Below are positions 7,239 through 13,553 of a stretch of DNA of 20,849 nt, one piece after another (position 1 is the first letter of the stretch; every line of letters starts with the position of its first letter). The stretch is from CAYLLT01 sp964591605 (GTDB lineage Bacteria > Planctomycetota > Phycisphaerae > UBA1845 > PWPN01). The notes beneath the pieces are model-generated. The model worked only from the letters and a program-made list of their open reading frames with translations. It was not told where the DNA came from and searched no databases. The stretch is from NCBI GenBank assembly GCA_964591605.1, contig CAZQEN010000104.1, forward strand, positions 1 to 20,849, in the 5' to 3' direction. The position numbers were made by a program, and so were the translations under genes.

Positions 7239-7439
7239 TCAGTTGTTGAACAACTGCAGAATGCCCACGCCGAAGATCCGCACGAGGGCGCTGTCGCGGA
7301 TCAGCAGCGGATTGGCCTGCGGGGCCAGCAGCACTTCGATCTCCCGCTGGAAGTTGCGCGCACACGCCAGTTGAAACGCCCAGCCGCTCAGCAGCACCGC
7401 CAGCACGCCGCACTTCCATCCGCACCGCCTGCCCGACAT
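7239..7439 (-). CDS. Short exported or membrane-anchored protein of unknown function
   Basis: This gives 66 residues from an ATG at 7439 preceded by AGGAAGGAGA at a good distance, which is why I accept the gene. MSGRRCGWKCG is followed by a hydrophobic stretch (VLAVLLSGWAFQLA) and an Ala-Cys-Ala that could be a signal peptidase site. The mature part, ARNFQREIEVLLAPQANPLL then IRDSALVRIFGVGILQLFNN, is amphipathic with a hydrophobic end. I do not recognise a family with confidence. It lies 83 bases downstream of the MazG-like gene on the same strand and may share its transcript. Confidence 0.6.
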   Translation of the reverse strand: MSGRRCGWKCGVLAVLLSGWAFQLACARNFQREIEVLLAPQANPLLIRDSALVRIFGVGILQLFNN

Positions 7440-7522
7440 GACCCGTCTCCTTCCTCGCCCGCGCCGCATGGCCGCAGACAATTCGCCGTGGGGCGGGGCC
7501 TGCCGCCCGCCCCGCCCGGCCG

Positions 7523-7825
7523 TCAGGGCTTGGCCGAGCACGTGCAGACCATCCGCCCGCAACCCGGACACCCGGTGCCATACTTGGCATGGATCGCGTC
7601 GCTGAGGTCCACACCCTCGACATTGGCGAGCGTCACCAGCCACGCGAGCACATCCGCGAACTCCTCGCGCTTGTTGGCCTCGTCGGTCTTCTCGCCCAGC
7701 GCCGCGGCCAGCTCACCGACTTCCTCCATCATCCACAGGAAGGTGCCGGCCGAGCCGCGCTCCCGGTCCTTGTGCGAGTACATCCGCTCGATGAGCTGCT
7801 GAAAGTCCCGCAGATCGACGCCCAA
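7523..7825 (-). CDS. MazG-like nucleotide pyrophosphohydrolase with C-terminal cysteine cluster
   Basis: The product has 100 residues. It carries the all-alpha NTP-PPase signature: E34-E-V-G-E38 and E55-F-A-D58, the acidic residues that bind magnesium in MazG/dUTPase-like enzymes, set in WMMEEVGELAAAL and EEFADVLAWLVTLANVEGVDL. The family hydrolyses (d)NTPs to monophosphate and pyrophosphate, usually to remove unwanted nucleotides. The end CPGCGRMVCTC (C86, C89, C94, C96) could bind zinc. The start is taken as TTG at 7825, because it gives the expected N-terminus (VDLRDFQQLI) and GAGGG precedes it; ATG at Met15 would cut off helix 1. The gene is divergent from rnpA, with 100 bases between starts. 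Confidence 0.8.
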   Translation of the reverse strand: MGVDLRDFQQLIERMYSHKDRERGSAGTFLWMMEEVGELAAALGEKTDEANKREEFADVLAWLVTLANVEGVDLSDAIHAKYGTGCPGCGRMVCTCSAKP

Positions 7826-7912
7826 GACACACCCTCGCTCAGTCCAACCCGCCGTCCACGCGCCGGGCCACGATAGCCGCCCGCCCCCCGCCGGGCAACC
7901 CGTCACCCGCGG

Positions 7913-7918
7913 TATAAT
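7913..7918 (+). promoter_or_regulatory. -10 box of rnpA (leaderless promoter)
   Basis: A perfect TATAAT ends eight bases before the rnpA ATG at 7926, so transcription should begin at or within a base or two of the start codon. No Shine-Dalgarno sequence fits in the gap and no consensus -35 is seen at the 17-base spacing. Confidence 0.55.
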
Positions 7919-7925
7919 CGCCCCC

Positions 7926-8300
7926 ATGCCCCAGGAGCCGCGCCGCTATCGATTCCCCCCTGCCGCCCGGCTCCGCACGAAAGCCGACTTCGACCGCGTC
8001 CTGCGCGCCCGCCGGCGGACCTCCGACCAGTACCTGACTCTCTACACCGCCCACGGCCCTGCACCGACCGCGCGGCTCGGCATCGCGGTCGGCCGCCGGT
8101 TCGGCAACGCCGTCGCACGCAACCGGATCAAGCGTCTCATCCGCGAGGCGTTCCGACACCTGCGCCCGGACCTGCCGCCCGGCACGGACTGGGTCGTTAT
8201 CCCCCACCCCGGCCGCCACGCCGCGTATCACGAGATCCGCAACTCGCTCGGCCTCCTGTGCGCCCGCCTGCTCGCAAAGCAGGCACACGCGAGCAGATGA
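7926..8300 (+). CDS. rnpA: Ribonuclease P protein component
   Basis: The 124-residue length is normal for RnpA. The N-terminus RFPPAARLRTKADFDRVLRA (from residue 9) matches the family, and the RNR signature is complete: LGIAVGRRFGNAVARNRIKR followed by LIREAFRH (residues 51-78). GTDWVVIPHP near the C-terminus is also typical. The protein binds RNase P RNA and helps cleave the 5' leader of pre-tRNA. The start is ATG 7926, with TATAAT just before it. In many bacteria rnpA follows rpmH and precedes yidD/yidC; none of these is adjacent here, so the cluster has been broken up. The first stop is at 8298-8300, and the next gene is convergent. Confidence 0.9.
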   Translation: MPQEPRRYRFPPAARLRTKADFDRVLRARRRTSDQYLTLYTAHGPAPTARLGIAVGRRFGNAVARNRIKRLIREAFRHLRPDLPPGTDWVVIPHPGRHAAYHEIRNSLGLLCARLLAKQAHASR

Positions 8301-8844
8301 CGAGTACCCGCTCACTCCGGCGCCGCACACCGCCGATCCCGCACCCGGAAGACATGCGCAGCGCTCTGGCAGAGTGCTGCCACCTCGAAGTGCCGACGAC
8401 AGAGAACTGAGGCACACCCGGCAGAAAGTGCGCATAAAGAAAGCACCAGGTGCCTTGAGGCAAGCCCGGTGCTTTCCGGAGGGGAAAGAAGCCTGTTTTG
8501 CCGAAGCCCCTCAAGGCCCGGCAGTATGACCCCTCTATGAATAGGACCGCATTCCTGTTTATCGGCCCTGACGCTCTATTATATGTCCTTCTCTGCCCAA
8601 AGGTATCGGCCAAGAAGGCCAATAAATTGAGCCAACGAGACATTCTAGACCAATCGGCCGAAAAAGATAGCCCATTTTAATGGATTTTTCAACTCGATCC
8701 ACAGATCGGCTGTGAAATTTCAAGATCCACTGATCAATTCACAATCCGGCACGACACACAGCCACCGGTGGTTTCAGCAGTTCCATCGCCGAGCGGCGGG
8801 TCGGATGCTTGCAGCACCCGCGGTATGAGAGGAGCACTTCACAT
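8301..8844. other. Intergenic spacer, partly AT-richer, with a possible RNA gene
   Basis: This 544-base gap between the convergent rnpA and nrdJ has no credible protein; a 60-codon frame at 8498-8680 (+) has no homology I recognise. Bases 8560-8760 are clearly AT-richer than the surroundings. The part at 8440-8583 has inverted repeats described separately. Confidence 0.5.
8440..8583 (-). ncRNA. Possible structured RNA with its own promoter and terminator
   Basis: Read on the minus strand, TATAAT (8583-8578) is followed by about 130 bases with several inverted repeats, ending in an AAAGCACC/GGTGCTTT hairpin (arms 8440-8447 and 8468-8475) and then CTTTAT. Inside are GAGGGG/CCCCTC (8508-8513 region with 8478-8484) and an eight-base pair CCTTGAGG/CCTCAAGG (8453-8460 with 8510-8517) that would compete with the terminal hairpin. 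No -35 box is clear. It does not match SRP RNA, RNase P RNA, tmRNA or a riboswitch core that I know. The last hairpin could instead be the nrdJ terminator. Confidence 0.25.
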
Positions 8845-11598
8845 TCAGCACTGGGCCCAGCCGCACCGCTGGCACTTGTTACAGCCCTCCGCAAAGACCA
8901 GGGACTCTCCACATTCCGGGCATTTGACCTTGAATTCGAGGCGAACGGAGCCGGAAGTGCCCGAGTCTCCAGCCGACGCAGGCACTTCCGTCACCGGATC
9001 GTCATGAGCCGTCGTAGCGTGGCGCACTTCCGACACCTGCTCATGCCCTTTGCCGATCCCGTTGCCGTGGCCATGCCCGCCATGGCCGTTGCCGTTGCCA
9101 TTGCTGGAGACAGACGGGGCCGGTCGGTCCAACTCACTGAGGTCACACTCGCCGAGCAGCAGGCTGCGAAGCCCGAACCGCTCCTTGGCTCGCGAATACT
9201 TCAACAGCGCCCGGGCCAGTCCGTCACCCAGGCTCATGATCTTGCCGTCCCGGGTAGGGACCTGCAAGCTGGATCCGATGTCTTTGAGCTGACGGATCAC
9301 GTGCTTGAGCGATCCGCCCGCCCGCAGCCACAGCGAGATGAGGCGGCAGATGGCCTCCAGATCGCTGTTGGCAATATCGCCGCCCTTGCCGAGCTGAGCG
9401 AACACCTCGAGCTCGCGCTCGGTGCGGGCATCAACCGTGATCTTGACGTGCATGTTCCCGAAGGGCGTCATCTGGCGGATGCGGAACCCGCTGACGATTT
9501 CGGGGATGTCTTTCGGTTCGATCTCCGGCACGGTATTCACCTTTGTTTCGCGGGGCGGGCGACGGGTCTGACTGCCGCCGTCCCCGGTGCCCCCTGTGTC
9601 CCCCCGGCCGGAGGCACTGGCATCTGCGGCACGATGCTTCTTGTCCGACTCCTTGAGGGCCATCGGCTGCGAGGAGCGGCACCCGTCGCGGTAGACGGTA
9701 ACGCCCTTGCATCTGAGCTCGAAGGCCATGCGGTAGATCGTATCGACGTCCTCGACACGGGCCTCGTGCGGGAAGTTGATCGTCTTGGAAATCGACGAAT
9801 CGCAGTGGCTCTGGAACGCCGCCTGCATCCGCACGTGCCAATCGGGACTGATGTCGTGGGCACACACGAACACGTGCTTCACGTCATCCGGAATTCCGGG
9901 GATATGGGCGAGGGTGCCGTCCCTGGCGATCTGATCCATCAGCCCCTCGCTGTAAAATCCCCGTCCTCGAGCGACACGCTCGAATATCGGATTAATCTCG
10001 ACCATGGGCGTGCGGCCCTCGTCCTGGCCCTTGAGGACGTTCCGGAAGAAGGCCAGGCTGAACATCGGCTCGATGCCGCCCGAGCAGCCGGAGATGATGC
10101 TGATCGTGCCCGTGGGGGCGACGGTGGTGCAGCAGGCGTTGCGCATCGGCCGATGATGGACCGTATCCCAGGTGCTGCCCTTCCAGTTCGGGAAGTTGCC
10201 CCGCTGGCGGGCCAGATACTCGCTGTAGTTGTGGGCCTCGTCGTTGACGAACTTCATGAACCGCTCGCCCCACGCGACGCCCTCCTCCGAGGAATAGCGG
10301 GCGTTGAGCAGGTACAGGGCGTCGGCGAAGCCCATGATCCCCAGACCGATCTTGCGATTGCCCTTGCACATCGCGTCGATCTCGGGGAGCTGGTAGTTGT
10401 TCGCGTCGATCACGTTGTCGAGGAACCGCGTGCTCTCGTGGATCGTTTCCCGCAGGGCGTCCCAGTCGACGCTGGCGGCCGGCGTGCAGCCGTCGCGGAC
10501 GAAGCTGGCGAGATTGACGCTGCCCAGGTTGCACGCCTCATAGGGCAGCAGGGGCTGTTCCCCGCAGGGATTGGTCGCCTCCATGCGCCCGATGTGCGGC
10601 GTGGGGTTGAACTCATTCACGCGGTCAATAAACACCACGCCTGGCTCGCCGGTGGCGTGGGCGTTGGTGACGATGATGTCCCAGATCTCGCGCTTCGTAT
10701 AGAGCGGGGTGCTGAATGACGAACCACGGGCGATCACCTGATCGGTGGGTGCACCGGTCTCCCGATCGATCACCCGCAGCTCGTCATTCGGACCGCGCCT
10801 GACGGGGATCAGCGTCCGCAGATCGTACTCCCAGATTTTGAGGTCCCGCGGCACGACGTACTCCACGCCGGTGCGCGGGTTGCGGCAGATCTGCGGTGAA
10901 TCCGCATCCTTGAGGAACTCACTCATCCACTCGTCGGTGATTTTGACGGAGATGTTGTAGTTGGTGAACTGGCTGAGGTCCTGCTTGGCGTGCAGGAACT
11001 TGAGGATGTCGGGATGATGGATGTTCATCATGCCCATGTTGGCGCCGCGGCGGAAGGCGCCCTGCTGGATGGCATTCGTGGCCTCGCTGAAGGCCCGCCA
11101 GAAGCTGATCGGACCGGAGGTCGTGCCGCCCGAACTCTTGATGTAATCGCCGGTCGGCCGGAGTTCGTCGAAGGCGAAACCGGTGCCGCCGCCGGCCTTC
11201 TGGATGATGGCCGTGTGCTTGATGGAGTCGAAGATCTCGTTGATGCTGTCGCGGACGGGCAGCACAAAGCATGCGCTGAGCATGCCCATCTCGCGCCCGG
11301 CGTTCATGAGGGTGGGGCTGTTGGGCATGAACCGCCCGCTGACCATCAGATCGAAGAACCGCTCCTCCCACGCATCGCGCTCGGCCTCGGTCGCACCGTA
11401 GTAGGTGGTCTCCACGTTCGCGAGGGTGGCGGCAACCCGGCAGAAGAGTTCCCGCGGCGTTTCCGTCACCCGTCCCAGCTCATCTTTCTTGAGATAGCGG
11501 GAGCGCAGCACGCGCAGGGAATTGGGCGAGAGGCCCAATGTGTCGTCGCGATCCGTCGCCGACAATCCGCTGAGTCGATCCGTGACTAGAGCGGTCAT
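8845..11598 (-). CDS. nrdJ: Adenosylcobalamin-dependent (class II) ribonucleotide reductase
   Basis: The 917-residue enzyme makes deoxyribonucleotides from ribonucleotides using adenosylcobalamin as radical source, without oxygen. The ten-stranded barrel core has Cys110 (LSACFVLPV), the active-site loop N-P-C345-G-E347, and the second conserved Cys356 (YEACNLGSVNL). PNSPTLMNAG, KAGGGTGFAFDELRP and APTGTISIISGCSGGIEP are further class II marks. A TSCPD-type domain starts at about 705 (FRIRQMTPFGNMHV). A Gly/His/Asn-rich linker leads to a C-terminal cysteine tail (C893, C896, C906, C909, C912, C917) that probably recycles the active-site disulfide. The start is ATG 11598, with GGAAGGAG about ten bases upstream; the frame could open at 11796 but that extension is Arg-rich and lies in the leader. 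It is a single-gene unit. Confidence 0.95.
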   Translation of the reverse strand: MTALVTDRLSGLSATDRDDTLGLSPNSLRVLRSRYLKKDELGRVTETPRELFCRVAATLANVETTYYGATEAERDAWEERFFDLMVSGRFMPNSPTLMNAGREMGMLSACFVLPVRDSINEIFDSIKHTAIIQKAGGGTGFAFDELRPTGDYIKSSGGTTSGPISFWRAFSEATNAIQQGAFRRGANMGMMNIHHPDILKFLHAKQDLSQFTNYNISVKITDEWMSEFLKDADSPQICRNPRTGVEYVVPRDLKIWEYDLRTLIPVRRGPNDELRVIDRETGAPTDQVIARGSSFSTPLYTKREIWDIIVTNAHATGEPGVVFIDRVNEFNPTPHIGRMEATNPCGEQPLLPYEACNLGSVNLASFVRDGCTPAASVDWDALRETIHESTRFLDNVIDANNYQLPEIDAMCKGNRKIGLGIMGFADALYLLNARYSSEEGVAWGERFMKFVNDEAHNYSEYLARQRGNFPNWKGSTWDTVHHRPMRNACCTTVAPTGTISIISGCSGGIEPMFSLAFFRNVLKGQDEGRTPMVEINPIFERVARGRGFYSEGLMDQIARDGTLAHIPGIPDDVKHVFVCAHDISPDWHVRMQAAFQSHCDSSISKTINFPHEARVEDVDTIYRMAFELRCKGVTVYRDGCRSSQPMALKESDKKHRAADASASGRGDTGGTGDGGSQTRRPPRETKVNTVPEIEPKDIPEIVSGFRIRQMTPFGNMHVKITVDARTERELEVFAQLGKGGDIANSDLEAICRLISLWLRAGGSLKHVIRQLKDIGSSLQVPTRDGKIMSLGDGLARALLKYSRAKERFGLRSLLLGECDLSELDRPAPSVSSNGNGNGHGGHGHGNGIGKGHEQVSEVRHATTAHDDPVTEVPASAGDSGTSGSVRLEFKVKCPECGESLVFAEGCNKCQRCGWAQC

Positions 11599-11787
11599 GA
11601 CCACAAACTCCTTCCGACGCCAACGCCACAAAAGCGCGTACCTACACCGTCCGCGCCGAACGGCACGCCCTGCAATGCCGCCAACCACAACACTCCGGAT
11701 GTCTCGCCGCCCCCGGGGCACATCCCGTGCTACCGGGAGAGGAGCCCGTCTGGGACCCCGACCTGAACCGGCGATCAAAAGAGCTGA

Positions 11788-11807
11788 CCCCCCCACATCT
11801 GGGGGGG
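11788..11807 (-). promoter_or_regulatory. GC hairpin at the predicted 5' end of the nrdJ mRNA
   Basis: Seven C and seven G residues enclose a six-base loop. On the minus strand the stem extends through CTG/CAG with one bulged base, and CTCTTTT follows, so the element has the form of an intrinsic terminator. It begins two or three bases after the predicted start site. It could attenuate transcription or protect the 5' end. Confidence 0.5.
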
Positions 11808-11815
11808 CAGGAGCT

Positions 11816-11844
11816 TTAATACCTCAAGATGCTGGGCCAGTCAA
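11816..11844 (-). promoter_or_regulatory. Promoter of nrdJ
   Basis: On the minus strand TTGACT (11844-11839) and TATTAA (11821-11816) are separated by exactly 17 bases, a good sigma-70-type pair. The start site would be near 11809, giving a leader of about 210 bases before ATG 11598. Confidence 0.5.
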
Positions 11845-12117
11845 ACGGAATTTTAACCTTATGGCCCGTGTTTTTGGCTCTGTATCGCAAACCTCGTGTC
11901 AAACTTGAAGTTGCGCGCCACAAAGTTTTTTATCAACAACCCGCCGACCAACTACATGTCGGCTGAAGGCACCTTCAACATACAACATTTAGTACGAGTT
12001 TCAAGAGGGCGGGGTTTTCTGACGGAAATGCGTCCAGGGATAAGACTGAAACCTCATCGGCCAAGCCCGGTCCGGGCGGGTCACCGGGGGCCGGGGTCGC
12101 TGGAGCAGGGGCGCAGG

Positions 12118-13248
12118 CTAGATCACGACGGCCGAAGGTCCTGCCGGTGCAGCCGCCGGAGGCTTGCCGTGAGCGGGCACGGAACCCCGGTCGCAGAGCT
12201 TTCCGGGCACGATCACCATGCGGGGGAGTTGCCCCGGGCTGGCGGTGATCAGCAACTCCACCGCCCAGTGGGCGATGGACTCGGCGTTGACTTCGTAGGC
12301 GGTGAGCGCGTGATCGACCCCGTGCCGGCCCGCCTCGAGCATGGCACACACGCCGAGCATGGCGGGCAGGCGCAGACCGGCCTCGTGGGCCTGGGCGGCC
12401 GCGCTGCTGGCGACCTCCGCGCCGACGCAGATCAGGGCGCTGGGGCGGGCGTCAGTTGCCAGCAATTTCCGCCAGTCGAAATCAGCGTCGATGACCGCCG
12501 GGGCGACGGGGCGCAGCGCGCTGCGCTCGAGGGCGGCGCGGTAGCCGTGCTCAGCGGTCGAGGCCGCGGGCAGGAGCTCACGGGAGATGAGCAGCCCGAT
12601 CTGTTCATGGCCGAGCCGGACGAGGTATTCGGCCAGCTCGAACGCTCCCTGGGCATAGTCGGGCAGGACGACGCTCGTGCGGATGCGCTCGTGGGCGTTC
12701 TGGATCATCACCACCGGGAGGTGGCGACGATGCAGTTCTGCGAGGAGCCGATCGCTGGTTCGACTGGCCAGAACCAGGCCGTCCCAGGACCGGAGCTGGC
12801 CCGGGGTGATGGCGGTGTCGGCGATCTCCCCGTTTTCGAGGAGGCTGGTGCGGCAGGAGACCAGGCGGTGGCCGCGTTCCCTCAGGAGCGACTCGACGGA
12901 GCGATAGATCGGCTCCTGGGACTTCTCATCCGAGCCCGACCCCAGCCAGGCATAGGTGAGGAGCTTGCGCCGCGAGGTGCCGGCCGGCCCGACGCCGTCA
13001 GACACGAAGGTGCCGCGTCCGACGTGGCGGATGAGCAGACCCTCGGTGGTCAGATCGCACAGCGCCTTGTTGATCGTCTTGGCGTTGGCGCCATAGCGCC
13101 GGGCGAGTTCGCGTTCACCCGGGAGTTTGGCGGAGAGTTCACCCGACTGGATCGCCTGACGCAGGCGGTCACGTAATCGCTGATACTTGTAGCGGGCGGA
13201 TGATTCATCTCGTGAAGTATCGTCCTGGTGCGTACGACTTGATTGCAT
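12118..13248 (-). CDS. GntR-family transcription regulator with LacI-type ligand-binding domain
   Basis: The product has 376 residues. Residues 18-83 form a GntR winged helix: KYQRLRDRLRQAIQSGELS, LPGERELARRYGANAKTINK, then LCDLTTEGLLIRHVGRGTFV. Residues from about 96 to 355 resemble a periplasmic-binding-protein/LacI sensor domain (LTYAWLGSGSDEKSQEPIY, SWDGLVLASR, LVRLGHEQIGLLISR, PSALICVGAEVASSAA). This GntR plus LacI layout is that of AraR-like regulators, which usually sense sugars and repress catabolic genes; the ligand here is unknown. An Ala/Pro-rich tail ends the protein. ATG 13248 has GGGGG about 12 bases upstream, a weak ribosome site. It lies upstream of nrdJ on the same strand, but 519 bases apart, so joint transcription is unlikely. 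Confidence 0.85.
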   Translation of the reverse strand: MQSSRTHQDDTSRDESSARYKYQRLRDRLRQAIQSGELSAKLPGERELARRYGANAKTINKALCDLTTEGLLIRHVGRGTFVSDGVGPAGTSRRKLLTYAWLGSGSDEKSQEPIYRSVESLLRERGHRLVSCRTSLLENGEIADTAITPGQLRSWDGLVLASRTSDRLLAELHRRHLPVVMIQNAHERIRTSVVLPDYAQGAFELAEYLVRLGHEQIGLLISRELLPAASTAEHGYRAALERSALRPVAPAVIDADFDWRKLLATDARPSALICVGAEVASSAAAQAHEAGLRLPAMLGVCAMLEAGRHGVDHALTAYEVNAESIAHWAVELLITASPGQLPRMVIVPGKLCDRGSVPAHGKPPAAAPAGPSAVVI

Positions 13249-13553
13249 ATTGCTGGTTACCCCCTGCAGGCCTGGGACTTCGTACGGTGCAACTCAAAGG
13301 ACCCTCAATTCTCGGCACACAGAGAAGGGTACATTCGGATCGGGGAGATTCCTCGGTCGGAGGGGGAGAGGCGACCGCGATCAGCCCTACATATGCGCAA
13401 TTGTGGCATGAACGCCGATAAAATCAAGCTGAAAAGGGGCTGCTTCACATCGGCGCGGCATCTTTCTTCGGGAAAATGAAAGAAACCGGGCCCGCGAAGT
13501 AGTGTGCTCCGCGGGCCCGGGGGCGTTTTGGGGCAAAAAGGCGAGGAGACCGA
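13249..13553. other. Spacer between the sppA terminator and the regulator gene
   Basis: These 305 bases hold the sppA terminator at one end and should contain the promoter of the GntR-type regulator. TTGATT with ACAATT 17 bases on (minus strand, near 13428-13400) is a weak candidate only. No gene is supported. Confidence 0.4.
13472..13520 (-). terminator. Intrinsic terminator of the upp-sppA operon
   Basis: A perfect 11-base stem, CCGGGCCCGCG (13486-13496) with CGCGGGCCCGG (13510-13520), encloses a 13-base loop. On the minus strand it is followed by TTTCTTTCATTTT. It lies about 30 bases after the sppA stop. Confidence 0.85.

Larger units (their letters stand above)
11599..12117. other. nrdJ leader and upstream spacer
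   Basis: These 519 bases hold the nrdJ leader (11599 to about 11809), its promoter, and an AT-richer stretch at about 11850-12010. No protein gene is supported. I looked for the B12 box and core of a cobalamin riboswitch and for NrdR-type paired boxes and saw neither. A GCCCGGTCCGGGC palindrome at 12065-12077 lies just past the regulator gene but has no T-run. Confidence 0.5.

Noticed and set aside
7826..7925. rpmH upstream of rnpA
   Set aside because: The gap to the divergent MazG-like gene is 100 bases and has no frame resembling ribosomal protein L34.
8498..8680. A 60-codon protein on the + strand
   Set aside because: It has no ribosome site, no recognisable family, and it runs through the inverted repeats of the spacer.
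8809..10719. A 636-codon open frame on the + strand
   Set aside because: It lies fully antisense to nrdJ, whose motifs are complete. High GC makes long antisense frames common, and its translation has no domain signature.
11599..11809. A cobalamin riboswitch before nrdJ
   Set aside because: The expected B12 box and conserved core segments are not seen in the leader.
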